Source: Rotaria sp. Silwood1
Lineage: Eukaryota; Rotifera; Eurotatoria; Philodinida; Philodinidae
Direction of reading: 5' to 3'
Assembly (NCBI GenBank): GCA_905250075.1
Contig: CAJNOP010000090.1
Coordinates: 558,001-622,000 of the forward strand
Length of the DNA: 64,000 nt
A model generated the notes under the pieces. That model saw only the letters and a program-made list of their open reading frames with translations, ran no database searches and was not told the DNA's origin. Of this stretch, positions 36,598-48,800 are shown in pieces. Both the position numbers and the translations under genes were made by a program. Each line of letters starts with the position of its first letter. Within the stretch, counting starts at the first letter, position 1.

Positions 36598-38657
36598 ATT
36601 TTGCATCGAAGATAGACGATAGTTTAAAATATAATATAGATTTTCTTTCTTATATTTATATAATTATACAAAGACTATCAACAACATCTGTTATATGTCA
36701 GACAATAGAATTCATATTAGATATTCCCATTAAATGAAGATGTTTTAAAAAAATATTTGTAAAAAACCCCTTTCAAGCATCTGAAAACCTGGCGCAAATG
36801 ATGTTGTGTGTCATCTGTGACTTTGTTTGCATTATTCTCAATCGAAATATCGTTGAAACCATACGATAGAAAATTGCTAGACGCAACCCTTATTTGATTA
36901 ATTATTATCGGATAAATTTGAAGTGATTCGATGATTCGGTCATATGGATAGTGAAAAGATTTATTTGATTAGATACGTACGTTACTGGATGATCAACATA
37001 AAGAACTTCTAGAATCAAAGTTTTACGTTTTTCGAAGCTAACTGTTCACAGAACCTTGACTAAGACGTATTAGTAGCGAAGATAAAAATCAAAATGGTGT
37101 GATATTGTTAGAAGAAAATGACTTTATTTCTATTAGGAAATAAGAAAAAGCTTAGACAAAAGAGTAGAAAATTTTCACTATGCAATATTTGATGTTAAGT
37201 CAATAAATCATATTTTTTCTAGAAGTTAGTTTTTATCAACAATTTTTTCTTAGCCACAGTTCCTATCCATCTGATATATTCATATTGGGCAAAATAAGGA
37301 CAATTCATTGTTTCACTTTTTTGTCAAATATATATATATATATATAAATACAGAGAACTATATAATGATTAATATTCTGGTGTAAAATACAAATCACTCT
37401 GAAATTATTATTTTTTTAGTACATGAACGAAAATTATTCTTTTTCTTGATAAAACATCTTTTGACGACTCTGAAATGAAAAAAATTTGTCGAAAGCCAAT
37501 TTTAAAACCTTGATAATAATGGAAAAAAGAAAACAGGCAATTTCTTCTTTTATAATCGTAATTGTACATTCAACTTCTAGCGTGACTAATTATCGTAATA
37601 TCTAATCTTCAAAACTCTCGAAATAAACATAGGTTTGTTCCTATATCGAGTAGAAATTGTTTTTGATGCATATTAATCCAGAAAAAAAAGATATATTTGC
37701 ATGGTGTATATCCGTACTATGATTGATTCACTATGTCATTTCGAGATTTAAATAACTGAATAATCATAGTGTGATTGAATCCTTCTTTGCAAGAACAAGT
37801 AGTTTGTATAAAATTATAGTTATCCTTGAAATATACAGAAAACATTATAGGTTAGAGCGAATATTGCGAGATACATTGCTCTTATACATAATCAAGTGCT
37901 CACTCGTGGTCTTCAAGTTTTCCATATGGTGTTTTAATATCATTTGACTAACGAACATATATCTACTTAGATAGAAACAGTCAAAACTGCATATTTCTTT
38001 GCAAAATCCCAGTATATAATAGCGTCTTAGGAAAAAATATATTACATTTGTATACTTCATGATTACCAGAAACAAGCGCTATTGATGAATTGGACATATA
38101 AATAAAAGAAAATAACCTGTTATAGGGTCAAGCTACTCAAATTGACTTTATCTTCTTTGGTAGTAGTCGCCAATAACAGTCAAAATAATAGCATGATATA
38201 CCGAGAGTATAACAGTAAATTAATCAGGCAGGTTTATGCTGTATAAATAATGAAAAGCTTTTCTTTGTATAGACTATTTAATACAGTAATTGTGAAGAGA
38301 GACGCTTAATTTTTTTTTTTGGTAAAAGTATAAAATAATGAGATACTGTCATAAAGAAGTAGATTCTAGACAGTATAAGTTTCAAGCATTTTTTGGAAAA
38401 GAAAAAACAACGATTATGGCACATATTCACTGTCTTGATTTAAACTCACAAATATAATTATCATGCTTTGTTGAAATTAGAAAAAAAACGATTTCTTGTA
38501 TGAAAGTGAGATATTACAATATCATGTACAAAAAAATCTGCAGTTATACAAGATCGATCATATTTTGATTAATAAACATATATTTAATATTAGTCTTTTG
38601 TTTAGTTCATCTTAAACAATTACAAAATTTAATTGTTTGTTATTTCAAAGAGAGACG
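36598..38657. other. No gene seen
   Basis: Intergenic DNA between TIL genes A and B. A TA dinucleotide run lies near 37329-37346. Confidence 0.4.
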
Positions 38658-39344
38658 TCATTCAGAACATTGTTCACGTTTAATGCAAGGACTAGCAGTG
38701 CTGTTATTCTTACGAACATAATCAGTAGACTGACAAAAGCAGCCGGAAACACATTGAAGTGTACAAAGTTGTGGTACATAATCACAAGTTTCAACACAAG
38801 CTGGACCACAATCTAAATATTGTTCATTGTCGTCTGTACAACATTTTTCTGGCTCAACGCATTGACCATTATTGGCACGATAGTAACCTTGTTTGCAGAA
38901 ACAACCAGATACGCACATGGTTACACATACTTGATGTTTTTTTGGAGTTAGATAAGAAAAATCATCACACGTACGTGAACACGCTGAACCGCATTCTTGA
39001 TATTCTTCATTTTCTCCACATAGTGGAGACTCCGTTGTTTTGTTACAGTCTTCACGTTTAACACAAGGACTATCAGTGTTATTTGACTGACGAACATATC
39101 CATCTTGACAGAAACAACAGAATCGACATATGTGTGAACATAAGGTCGGTTTGTAATCACATGTTTCAATACAATCTGCGCCACATGTATATTGTTCATT
39201 GTTGCCGCATACTGGATCCGAGGATGAGTCTAAGATAAACGTAGAGGAATAGGAATATGAACAAAAGTTTTCAAAACTTATATTACTTCCTTGAACGACA
39301 ATTACTATTAAGAGCAGAAAAGTAGCACGTAATATCGAATGCAT
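38658..39344 (-). CDS. Secreted TIL-domain protein B, three domains
   Basis: The frame is open throughout, but the better model has two exons, 39287-39344 and 38658-39229, with a 57-bp phase-1 intron (GTAATA...CTTAG) whose length is a multiple of three. The spliced product is 209 residues. Signal peptide MHSILRATFLLLIVIVVQG. Three TIL domains follow, each with about ten cysteines: CGADCIETC...CFCQDGYVR, CGSACSRTC...CFCKQGYYR, and CGPACVETC...CFCQSTDYVRK, each ending C-x-x-(R/P)-E-x-C. N-x-S/T sites suggest glycosylation. The intron matches the leader/body intron of the two sister genes, which supports splicing here. Likely extracellular protease inhibitor. Confidence 0.85.
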   Translation of the reverse strand: MHSILRATFLLLIVIVVQGSNISFENFCSYSYSSTFILDSSSDPVCGNNEQYTCGADCIETCDYKPTLCSHICRFCCFCQDGYVRQSNNTDSPCVKREDCNKTTESPLCGENEEYQECGSACSRTCDDFSYLTPKKHQVCVTMCVSGCFCKQGYYRANNGQCVEPEKCCTDDNEQYLDCGPACVETCDYVPQLCTLQCVSGCFCQSTDYVRKNNSTASPCIKREQCSE

Positions 39345-39977
39345 AATATCTTTCTTGTGATAGACCGAAAATTAAATTATGGAGAGGCTCATGTAGCATA
39401 TATTTATAGGTATACATTTGTAATACAAAATATTTATACTTGCAAATTATTTATTTAATAAAAATAAGGAAGAATGCTTAATTTTCAAGTAATTGATGCA
39501 CTTGATAGTCTTACAACACGAACATAAACTGAAAATAATATTTATTACGAAAAAAATATTCTTATAAGTATAAAATAATAATAATAATATACGGTTACGG
39601 ATAGTCTGAAGTTCGCGCTATTAACTTTCAATAATTGCCAACAGTTCTGTGACCGTATTATATTTTTATCCTTAACAAAACGAAAATTTCAGCAATCTCC
39701 GAAAGCTTTTTCATAGAGTGCGGGCGTAGGTATGATTATTCATTCTACCCTCCATTCACATTCACCCATACCCATATGTTTCATGTCTTCATGAATAGCA
39801 CGTCATGTTTTTGATAGAAGTAAGATATCACTATTTCAGGTATAAAAGTATCTGAAGTTATACAAGATCGATCATATTTTCTTCATCAAAAAGCATTTTT
39901 ATTATAAATTATTTATTTATTTAAACTTAGACGATGACAAGGATTTCAATGTATTGTTTTTATGTGATAAATGGATA
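39345..39977. other. Intergenic between TIL genes B and C
   Basis: No gene. The stretch around 39840-39880 (CTGAAGTTATACAAGATCGATCATATTTT) resembles the 38540-38570 flank downstream of gene B, a trace of the tandem duplication. Confidence 0.45.
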
Positions 39978-40657
39978 TTATTTTCGACATCTAGCACGTT
40001 TAATGCAAGGACTAACAGTGCTGTTATTCTTACGAACGTAATCAGTAGACTGACAAAAGCAACCAGCAACGCATTGATCCGTACAGAACTGTGGTGTGTA
40101 ATTACAAGTTTCAATACAAGCCGATCCACACTCTGAATATTGTTCATTGTCGTCTGTACAACATTTTTCTGGCTCAACGCATTGACCATTCTTTGAACGA
40201 TAGTAACCTTGTTTACAGAAACAACCAGATATACACATTGCTATACATGCTTGAGGACTTTTTGAAAGTGGATATGAGAAATTATTACACGTACGTGGAC
40301 ATGCTGAACCACATTTTTTATACTCTTCATTTATTCTACACTTTGGAATGTTTGCTTTTTTCGAACAATCCTTGAGCATGATACATGGACTTCCACTATC
40401 ATTAGACATACGCACATATCCAGACTTGCAGAAGCAACCATATTGACAAATCATCGTACAAATTTTAGGCGTATAATCACATGTTTTAATACAACTTGGT
40501 CCACACATGTATTTTTCATTTGTATCGCATTGAATATCTAAAAAACAATTCTTAACATGATATTGAAATTTAATTTTTCAATGTTTTAACTATTTGTTGT
40601 TGTGTCAACATAGATTAATACAAGTAGTAAGACGTAAAATTGTAAAGGCAAAGCCAT
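39978..40657 (-). CDS. Secreted TIL-domain protein C, three domains
   Basis: Two exons, 40591-40657 and 39978-40537, phase 1 (donor GTTAAA), encode 208 residues. The signal peptide begins MALPLQFYVLLVLIYV. Three TIL domains correspond one to one with those of protein B; the second and third are highly similar, including the shared GQCVEPEKCCTDDNEQY linker. B and C are thus tandem duplicates, and gene A is a more distant relative. The upstream frame ends in TAA without splicing, so the intron is required. Confidence 0.82.
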
Positions 40658-42941
40658 GGTTTTTCTTTACTTTTTTTCGACGAACAGAAAATTGAATGAA
40701 TAAATAATCTTGTTTTATATTTATTTATGCACATATCATTAGAGTGTTTTTACATTTATGACGAGAATGAAAAAAATAAAACGATGTTATAAATCGTTTC
40801 ATGTCGGTCAGCCATAAAGAGGTTTCTGGTAGTTTGAAAATAATTTTTGTATAATTATGTTGACGCATAATTTTCGATGTTTTTATTTTTCGAATGCAAA
40901 TGAAAAATGAATATTTAATGATAATGATCAGTAATTTCTTTCGCTCCATGAGTGCATTGCTTCATTCATATCATTTATACGAAACGAAAAGACTCATGTA
41001 TTCACTACCAACTGTTAACACAGAATAGAAATACTCAAACATAAAAAGAATAATTATTCGATGATTTTCATAGTTTGAAAGGTACAACTAGATCAGTCTT
41101 TTTATTAGTAAAAAGGACTTTTAATGGTCATATGTAGATAATCTATATTAAAAGAAACTCAAAAAAAAAAAAGCATAAATACTTTTGTTGACTCGATTAT
41201 ATTTTAGTACTTTAGAAAGTTAATTCAACTTATAAAAAACTTTTCTTCAGCATTTTAAATTGGCTACTTGTGATAGCGATACAAGAGTAGTATTCGATGG
41301 TGTAATACGATAAAACTAAACTATCGAACATGCAAACAAACTTATAGCCATATACACAAAGTAATTAAGATTTACTTAACGTCTTTGAACATTTTTTCAG
41401 TTTAATTTGCTTTATGTCATAATAGATATCTGACAGTTCAATGATTCGGAAGAATTGACCAGCTCATTTTATGTGAGCGGATTCGGTGAATGGCTTTTTA
41501 TATGAGTGAAATCCAGTCAAACAAACTTTTATTTCATCTCGAGTCTTATAACATTCAATTTTATTGCATATTTTTGAAGCTGATTGTTTGGCAAGATAGT
41601 TTTTAGGGGACACCGTTTAGCGATATTCCAGTCATTTTTGCCCATAGATTAACGGATAATATAAAGAGTATTGTAGTCCATCAAAATACTCTTCAAGGGA
41701 GTGATTAAGACCCCAGTAACATAGTTAGAATAAAGTGAGATTAAGGCAAGAGATACTTCGTCTCTCATTTCCCATTTTCAATTATAGATTTTTTAGCAAC
41801 AACCTCGTTATATGATCAAAAAGTATACGAATAATAAATAATTCTAAGCTGGACTTTTTCCACATATTTAGCTTCCTACGAAGTGAATATTTGAAATTAA
41901 TTGTTTGATCAACAAGTAGATGGCAAATGAATGACTCAAACAAAGTTTTGATTCAGATGTTTAGTTTACTCAAGGCAAAAAGATTTCGAGTTAGTCCTAA
42001 GACTGATGTACACATGAAAAATGAATAATGCTGACTATCATACTGTTCAGATATTTTACTCGTTTCGAACTAATGAATATTAATTGACATTGTAATTGAA
42101 GATCACTGAAGAAGAGTGGCCCATTCATAAAGAACGTTCGGTAAAACAACCTCTAAATTTATATTCTATGACTTGGAAATTTTGACTGAAACGTCGCTTT
42201 TATGAGTATAAATTTATCGAAACACGTTTCATTGGTTTTATCTGGTAACCAAGAAGATTTTCGCTCTCAGTTTTTACTGAGCACATATTGTTTTTGTTTC
42301 TTTACACTCTACAATTAATTGTCATTTTGTTGCAAGAGTAACTTTCTTGTCTAGTTTGATCAGTTTAATTTATTCAAAATGATGCAGTGTGATCAACTAG
42401 TAAATTTATTGAAGAATGAAAACTCTCATGATTAGTACCGTTAAACAACACAGTTTTCTTTGTTTTTTATCTTTTATAATTAAAGAATACAAGAAATGAT
42501 TGAAATGCAATTAGTTCAGTTTTTGCAAAATTCATCCTGCTACCTTGATAAAAAAGTCTTAATTGAGCGTTTGAAAGAGGAAAATGGTAGATAGGAACCG
42601 GGAAAACCGGTCGGAGGAAAATGGTCAGAAAAGACTGGTTTTTACTGAACGCTGTTTATGGATAACCCCAAATGAGTAATTCAGAGATGATATTTGAATA
42701 TTTCGCTTGCTGTTATGCATTTAGTTCAGATTTCTCTGATCAATATAATTTGGTTAAAATTGAATGAATTCTACGTTTCTCTATGGAGTGAAATAACTTT
42801 TCTGCTTTTCGTGCATTGCAATACACTGCCGCGAATGCTATAATAGAGATCAGATAAATCACTGTTTTCACCTTGGTTGTCTTGTCAGTTTCAATTGAAG
42901 AAGAAATACAAATCGATGGATTAGTTAGAATAAATGTTTAG
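40658..42941. other. No gene seen
   Basis: More than 2 kb of AT-rich DNA upstream of the TIL cluster. No exon series or repeat that I can support. Confidence 0.4.
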
Positions 42942-43632
42942 TGACGCTGCAATTCTTCTGTGCGCATCGATTACGACGCAGAGAAAATAGAAGAAAAAAT
43001 GTTTCGTTTGCATTCACAATACAAAGTGGAGCGAAAGCAATTAGCTAGAAAGATACTCGAAAAATGCCGAATAATCTTACAGTATGACGAAAAAAATATC
43101 TCTCTTAGTCTCCTTATATTGGGTAAGTTTGATTTTGACTGCAGATGTACCTGTATATACATTTATCTTTAAGGTAGAAAAAAACTATTGTAAATGACGA
43201 TATTAATACATTCTTTTGCTGAAATCTTGATCTGAGTCTTGAAAAAATTCATGTGCGAATCCGAAATTCATCTTCCACTCTTCATCGTACCAAGATCGTT
43301 ATCTCATATATTTCTCTGGTTTAACTGATCATGATAATTTTTGAAAGAACTATTACTGATACATATATCAGAATGAATACCGTATTGTTTCTCGAATTAA
43401 GCCAGCACCTACCTCTCATCGCTGAGCTTTTGACTGAATGAAAAAGTGAAGACTAGAACGGGCACAATAGTGGTCAAGAACTACATTGCTACAAGATCAA
43501 TGTACGAGTCAATCAATTCGAACAATATCCCGTTGATGATTTAGCTGCTAGTTTTGAGTTTTCGCTTGTTCAGGCCATCTCGCAACAAGTGCTGAATTTT
43601 ACACAAAGTAGTTTCAATATCAATTGGTAAAA
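42942..43632 (+). pseudogene. Coding-like fragments of an unrecognised gene
   Basis: Three pieces read like protein: 42960-43122 (charged helical, followed by a consensus GTAAGT donor), about 43229-43336, and about 43488-43632 ending INW-stop (containing FEQYPVDDLAASFEF). Stops precede the first and third pieces and phases cannot be joined cleanly. I infer an eroded gene of unknown family. Confidence 0.25.
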
Positions 43633-43869
43633 CATCATGCGCATGTTTTACTTCATTGTATAATATATATGCATAACAGTTTCCTAAAATTCAACAAAAC
43701 AAATGTGTAGTTTGAACTAAGATGTATTAAAATTAGTCTACAATAAATGATAAATCATCTTTGGCAACATGCAGAAATTGATCTTTAAATAATTTAAATA
43801 TTAAATGCTGTTTATCAAAATTCATATTAGTATAATCGTCATCAATATTTGTCAAATTTTCAATTTTTA

Positions 43870-44614
43870 TTTAATAATCATTTATTATTTTACATGTCTT
43901 TTTAAATATATTTGCTGCTGTTGCATGTAGATCTTCTTTAAATTCAATTAGTCCTGGGTGAAAAACACAATATGCTCAAACATAAAATAAAGACATTTGT
44001 AAGTATCGAAAAATAACTACCTCTTTTAATACTAGCATCTGAAAAAATTGTACAGCATATGGATAAGTTTTACGATTATCTTTATTTGATGCATCAAATG
44101 ATAATGAATAAAAACGTTCTTTCAATAACTCATCAATTATTTGTCTTGTGAAATGTGGCCTAAGTACATTACATGCAATCGTTCTAGATTTTGTTCTTCC
44201 TCACGGTAATGATGTTGCCACTGATGACGATCTTTCAAATAATGTTTTCACAAAATTAATTGTTTATTCTTGTGAAACTTAACTATGTCTATGTTTTACA
44301 CGATGGAACACATATACATCTTCAGCTACTGACATTTTTTCTAATTCACTTACTAGAACTCTAAATGTTGTCATTAATGTAGCTTTTTCAATTGTTTTCA
44401 TAGATGTTTTACGTGCACCACAACCCATATGTTTATCTAGGACTATTCTGCCATCACCACGAATAGAAATCTTTTCTAAATATGCTCTGCATCGAGCTTC
44501 TATTGGATCACTTGTTTTTTCTTGAGAGTATGTGTGGTCGGTGTGAATGTAGGTATGAGTGTGCGATATGAGTGTAGGAGTAAAGTCAGCCAACACCCGT
44601 ACAAACACGAGCAC
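43870..44614 (-). pseudogene. Relic of a hAT-type transposase-like gene
   Basis: Read on the minus strand from 44614 down, an open frame ends with AEDVYVFHRVKHRHS and a stop at 44279. After frame breaks, 44040-44191 reads SRTIACNVLRPHFTRQ and then SLSFDASNKDNRKTYPYAV. A last piece near 43880-43950 reads GLIEFKEDLHATAANIF. The order (YHxVKHHxS, then GRTKxxxIxxNVL, then FDASN) is what I recall from hAT-like, SCAND3-like proteins in invertebrates. Stops and frame changes show it is dead. Assignment is from memory. Confidence 0.45.
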
Positions 44615-44619
44615 TCACA

Positions 44620-45871
44620 CCCTTCTATTCGTTGGAGAAATGGACAAAACCATGTTAAGTTATAAAGACATCAGATTTACAATGTAGTACACATAAATAT
44701 GATGAAATATGCTAAAATACAAAATGCTCGTGTATGTTATTGATCTTTGACTTCATCTTCGGGTTTTGAAAAACTATTCTTATCTTTATTGTAATTTGAA
44801 AAAAAATCGATAATATCGCTGACAATCTACATGTATATCGACATAGTGCTTGTAATTGTCACTAACTTGATGTTCAAGATTGGATTGATGAAAACTTTTC
44901 AGGACGACGGATCAGTCATGATGGTCCAAGAGACTGGTCTATCAGGTCTGCTGATTTCACATCAATAGGCTTTTTCTTGTTGCACTATCTTAAAGATATC
45001 GTGTACAAAAGCAACCTTCGAAACTTGGCTAATTTTATGCAGTCAATTATCTCAGAATTTTCAACACTAAATTTTGGTATGTGTCTGGAAAACTGCAAAG
45101 GTGCATCGATGTTTATGGAAATGAATAAGAGCGTTTGAATTAAGTTGCTCCATAATGTTAGTTTAAGTACTCACTGTAACGGGTAGAATTAACATTGTTT
45201 TGATTTTCTCATGTCACCAACTGAGAAAAAAGTCTTAGAAACGGGTATGGATCATTCCATAACATTTCTTTTTCGAATCTGTAACGAGTAACAAGTGCTT
45301 ATTGACATTAATCTTACTAGTTCAAACCTGTATTTATTAACGTCTCTCTTATGAAAAAAAAACGTTGAGTAAATTTCTATTATTGAGCTACATTTCAGCT
45401 TGTGAAAATATTTAAAATTCTTATCATCTAATTATTTACGGGTCATCCTGTCGTTCAAACTAATTGCCTTTCTGTTGGTTTCTCTTGTAATTGAGTCTGG
45501 TCTAGAGTCTTCATTTGTCCATTATAAACTATTATGTTAGCTTTCAATTTTCAACTAAAATCAGTTAACTTTTGTTCTTTAATCGTTTGTTTGACTAAAA
45601 ACTTTACAGGAAATTCATTCGATGAATCCAAAAATTGATTTCACTCAATAAACATTGATTCTATTCCAAAAAATCAGTCTATATCAGTGATTATATACAC
45701 ACACGCATATATATATATTGCTGTGTTCGTTTTTTATAAACAAGACCACAAAACTACAACATAAACAAGAAAAAAAAGATCAAACTCTGTGTATTTTAAG
45801 GAAACAAAATAACACAGATGCATATAGTTCAATGTACAGACACAAATATAGATGAAAACAAAAGCTTATTT
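44620..45871. other. No gene seen
   Basis: Downstream flank of the chimeric gene; AT-rich, with a TA run near 45708-45719. Confidence 0.4.
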
Positions 45872-48800
45872 TTAATAAGCTGAAGATGCAATTGTCGGAG
45901 CAATATTGACTTTTCCCATACGTTTTTTTCCTTCATAAATTATTTTTCCTGATGCAACCATGTCAATTGCTTTCGGATATAATTGTTGTTCAAGTGTACG
46001 TAAACGATTTTCTAATTGAATTTCATTTTCAATTGGTGTTACATGAATACTTTCTTGAGCAATAATAGGTCCATCATTATCTGTATCAGGTTCAGCTATA
46101 AAATGAACTGTAACACCTGTTATACGAACACCAGCTTGCAATGCATCACGAACTGGTGATGTACTATGACGAAATGATGGTAATAATGATGGATATATAT
46201 TTAATAATCGACCGCGCCATGCTTGAATAAACGATGGTGATAAACGACATGCATAACGATCAAGTATAACTAATTCACAACCATGTAATTGTAATTCATC
46301 ATCTATTTTTTGATCCTTCAGAAAAAAAAATGAAGAAACTAAATGATATGTGAAATTGAATGAATATTTACTAAATCATAATTTCTTGCAGCATATTTTT
46401 TTGGTTGAATAACTTTTGTTACAACAGATGGATAGACTTCATTAACACGAGCTATATCTGATAGACTAGCTAAAGTGGAAAGTACAAGAACAATTTCAAA
46501 TGCACATTCAATTGTTGAAGTTGAATATGCAAGAAGAGAAAGTAATGAAGTATCTAGAAACAAAAAAAAAAATAATTAAAACAAGTTTCTTTTCTCTCTT
46601 CTTTTTCTTTTGTTACCATTTGTTGAAATGAGTACAGCACAACGTGTTTTATCATTTGCAATTGGTTGTTTCATTCGATCTTTAGTAACAATCGAAGTAT
46701 CATTTGATGTAAAACATGGTTTTGGATATTTAAATAAAACATTTTTTAATTGAACAGTACGTGGTCGTGATTGTTGAGGTAAATGTATTGATTTATTACG
46801 TATTGGACTAGAATCTAAATAATAATTCTACAATATAAAAGAATTTCAATTTAAATTAGTTACTTATTGAAGTAAATGTTCCAAGAAGAAAACATGATGT
46901 ATATGTTTGAGTTAATTGTTGAAGAATATTTTCAACTGAAGATTTTTTATGATCAATTATAATTAAATAATCAATACCACAATTAAAATATTCAAACATT
47001 TCATCTTGACTAAAACCACTCTGAAAATATAAAAAAGATATTATTTATATTTTATTTGATCACGAAAACTTATGTGATACGATGTCAAAGCTTATATTAG
47101 ATAAACGTTTAGAATTTTATTGTTTTCTATTGTCATTAAATCAAAATATGGAACTTTTTAATTATTTTGAAATAAAATTCCTGTATGAACTCTATGATGA
47201 TGTTCATTTATCTCAACTATAAGTAACGAAAAGAATACTTATTTGATCTTCCCAAAATGGAATATATAGCAGAAAGCTTTTTGGTTCCGGTCTAGAGAAA
47301 ACTTCCCGAGAGCTTATTTGTATCACATCTAAAAAAATTCTACAATACTTGTTTTTAGCTTGATTTAGTTGACAAATAGCAACTCTTTTGAATCTATAGC
47401 ACTTGTTGGGATAACTTTTTTTCTCGTAATTCTGGTCTCAAGCGTTGGAACGGAAACTAACGTTGATCCTACCAACCTTTGTCTCGAGGCGATTTTAGTG
47501 GCTGGAAAAAAAGCAGATTGCATAAAACTTCATCAGTAAAAATTAATTTTTTTCTCTATCAGGGTTTTTCTCCGAAAACAATACATTTCTATTTTAAAAG
47601 CCTCTTTAATAAGTATCGAATTTATTTATGATATGCCCTATGATGATGAGTAATTTATCTAAGAATTCAATTATTGTGCAAAAGTCTGACGAAAGAAACT
47701 GTTAGCACAATCATTACAAGATTGTCTTATTCTATCTATTTCGAGACACATTGCTTCACCTTTCTTTAACTTAATCCTCCAGATATGCAATAAAGAAGTA
47801 GTTCGTATATTAAAACAAGAGTTTATTACCATACGGTCTTGAATCATATATCAACAACTTCTATCACAGTATGCTGGAAAGGAAAGAATCAAAATTTTAA
47901 CTTCTATACTTCTTTGAGATCATGTGGCGGAAACAAGTGCCCTATGGAAATCTAACTGTATACCGAATTTCGGATGTCTTATTGCGCCTTATTCGTACAA
48001 GTTAGCAAATGCTATTCATTGATTTAACTTATATGACCTCCAATCAGATTACAAGAAAAAAGTTGATCCTTAGACTATAAATTTTGACACTTTGTATAAA
48101 ATATTTTCAAATGAATACTAGTTCTATTTACATTTTGATAAATCCATGTAAAAATTGGTGGCATAACGGGCCATTGCTGTCCATTTAATTCTGCAGTTAA
48201 TATTCCTGTTGATGAATCAAGTAATGATTGAATCACACGAGCAAGACCAATATCTAAATTAATAATTATCTAAGTAATCAATTACATAAATATATACCTT
48301 TTAAATAACGTATAATTTTAATGGTTCGATTTAAAATAAGTTCATTAATAATACTCGTTAATGTTGATGTTAATATCGATGATTTTTGTAATAATAATGA
48401 AAAAAAAGATTCTTCTTCACCATCATTATTTCGAAATGGTAATATATCATTTAAATGAACATTTTTCTTTTGAAATAATTCTTTTAATTGAATATAACCT
48501 TGACTATTTATTGTACCTGAACTACATCGAAGTCCAATTAATAAATCACCTTCATTTATTGTTGGATTATGTTTATCATTATTAAGTATAAATAATTCTC
48601 GATTACATATACCTGTACATAATGCATTAAATGATGATGAATTTGACGTCGTTTTCAGTAATGTACAATTTAATTGTTGACATGCTTGTTCAATTCCTTG
48701 ATAGAATCTTTGAATGGAACGTTCGTATGATGATATTGGTAATGAACAACATTGAATATATAATGGACGAGCATAACTAAGATCATTAGCACAACGAACA

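Noticed and set aside
38948..39199. Valine- and histidine-rich frame inside TIL gene B, and similar frames at 39917-40189
   Set aside because: Shadow frames of repeated TIL-domain codons; no cysteine pattern.
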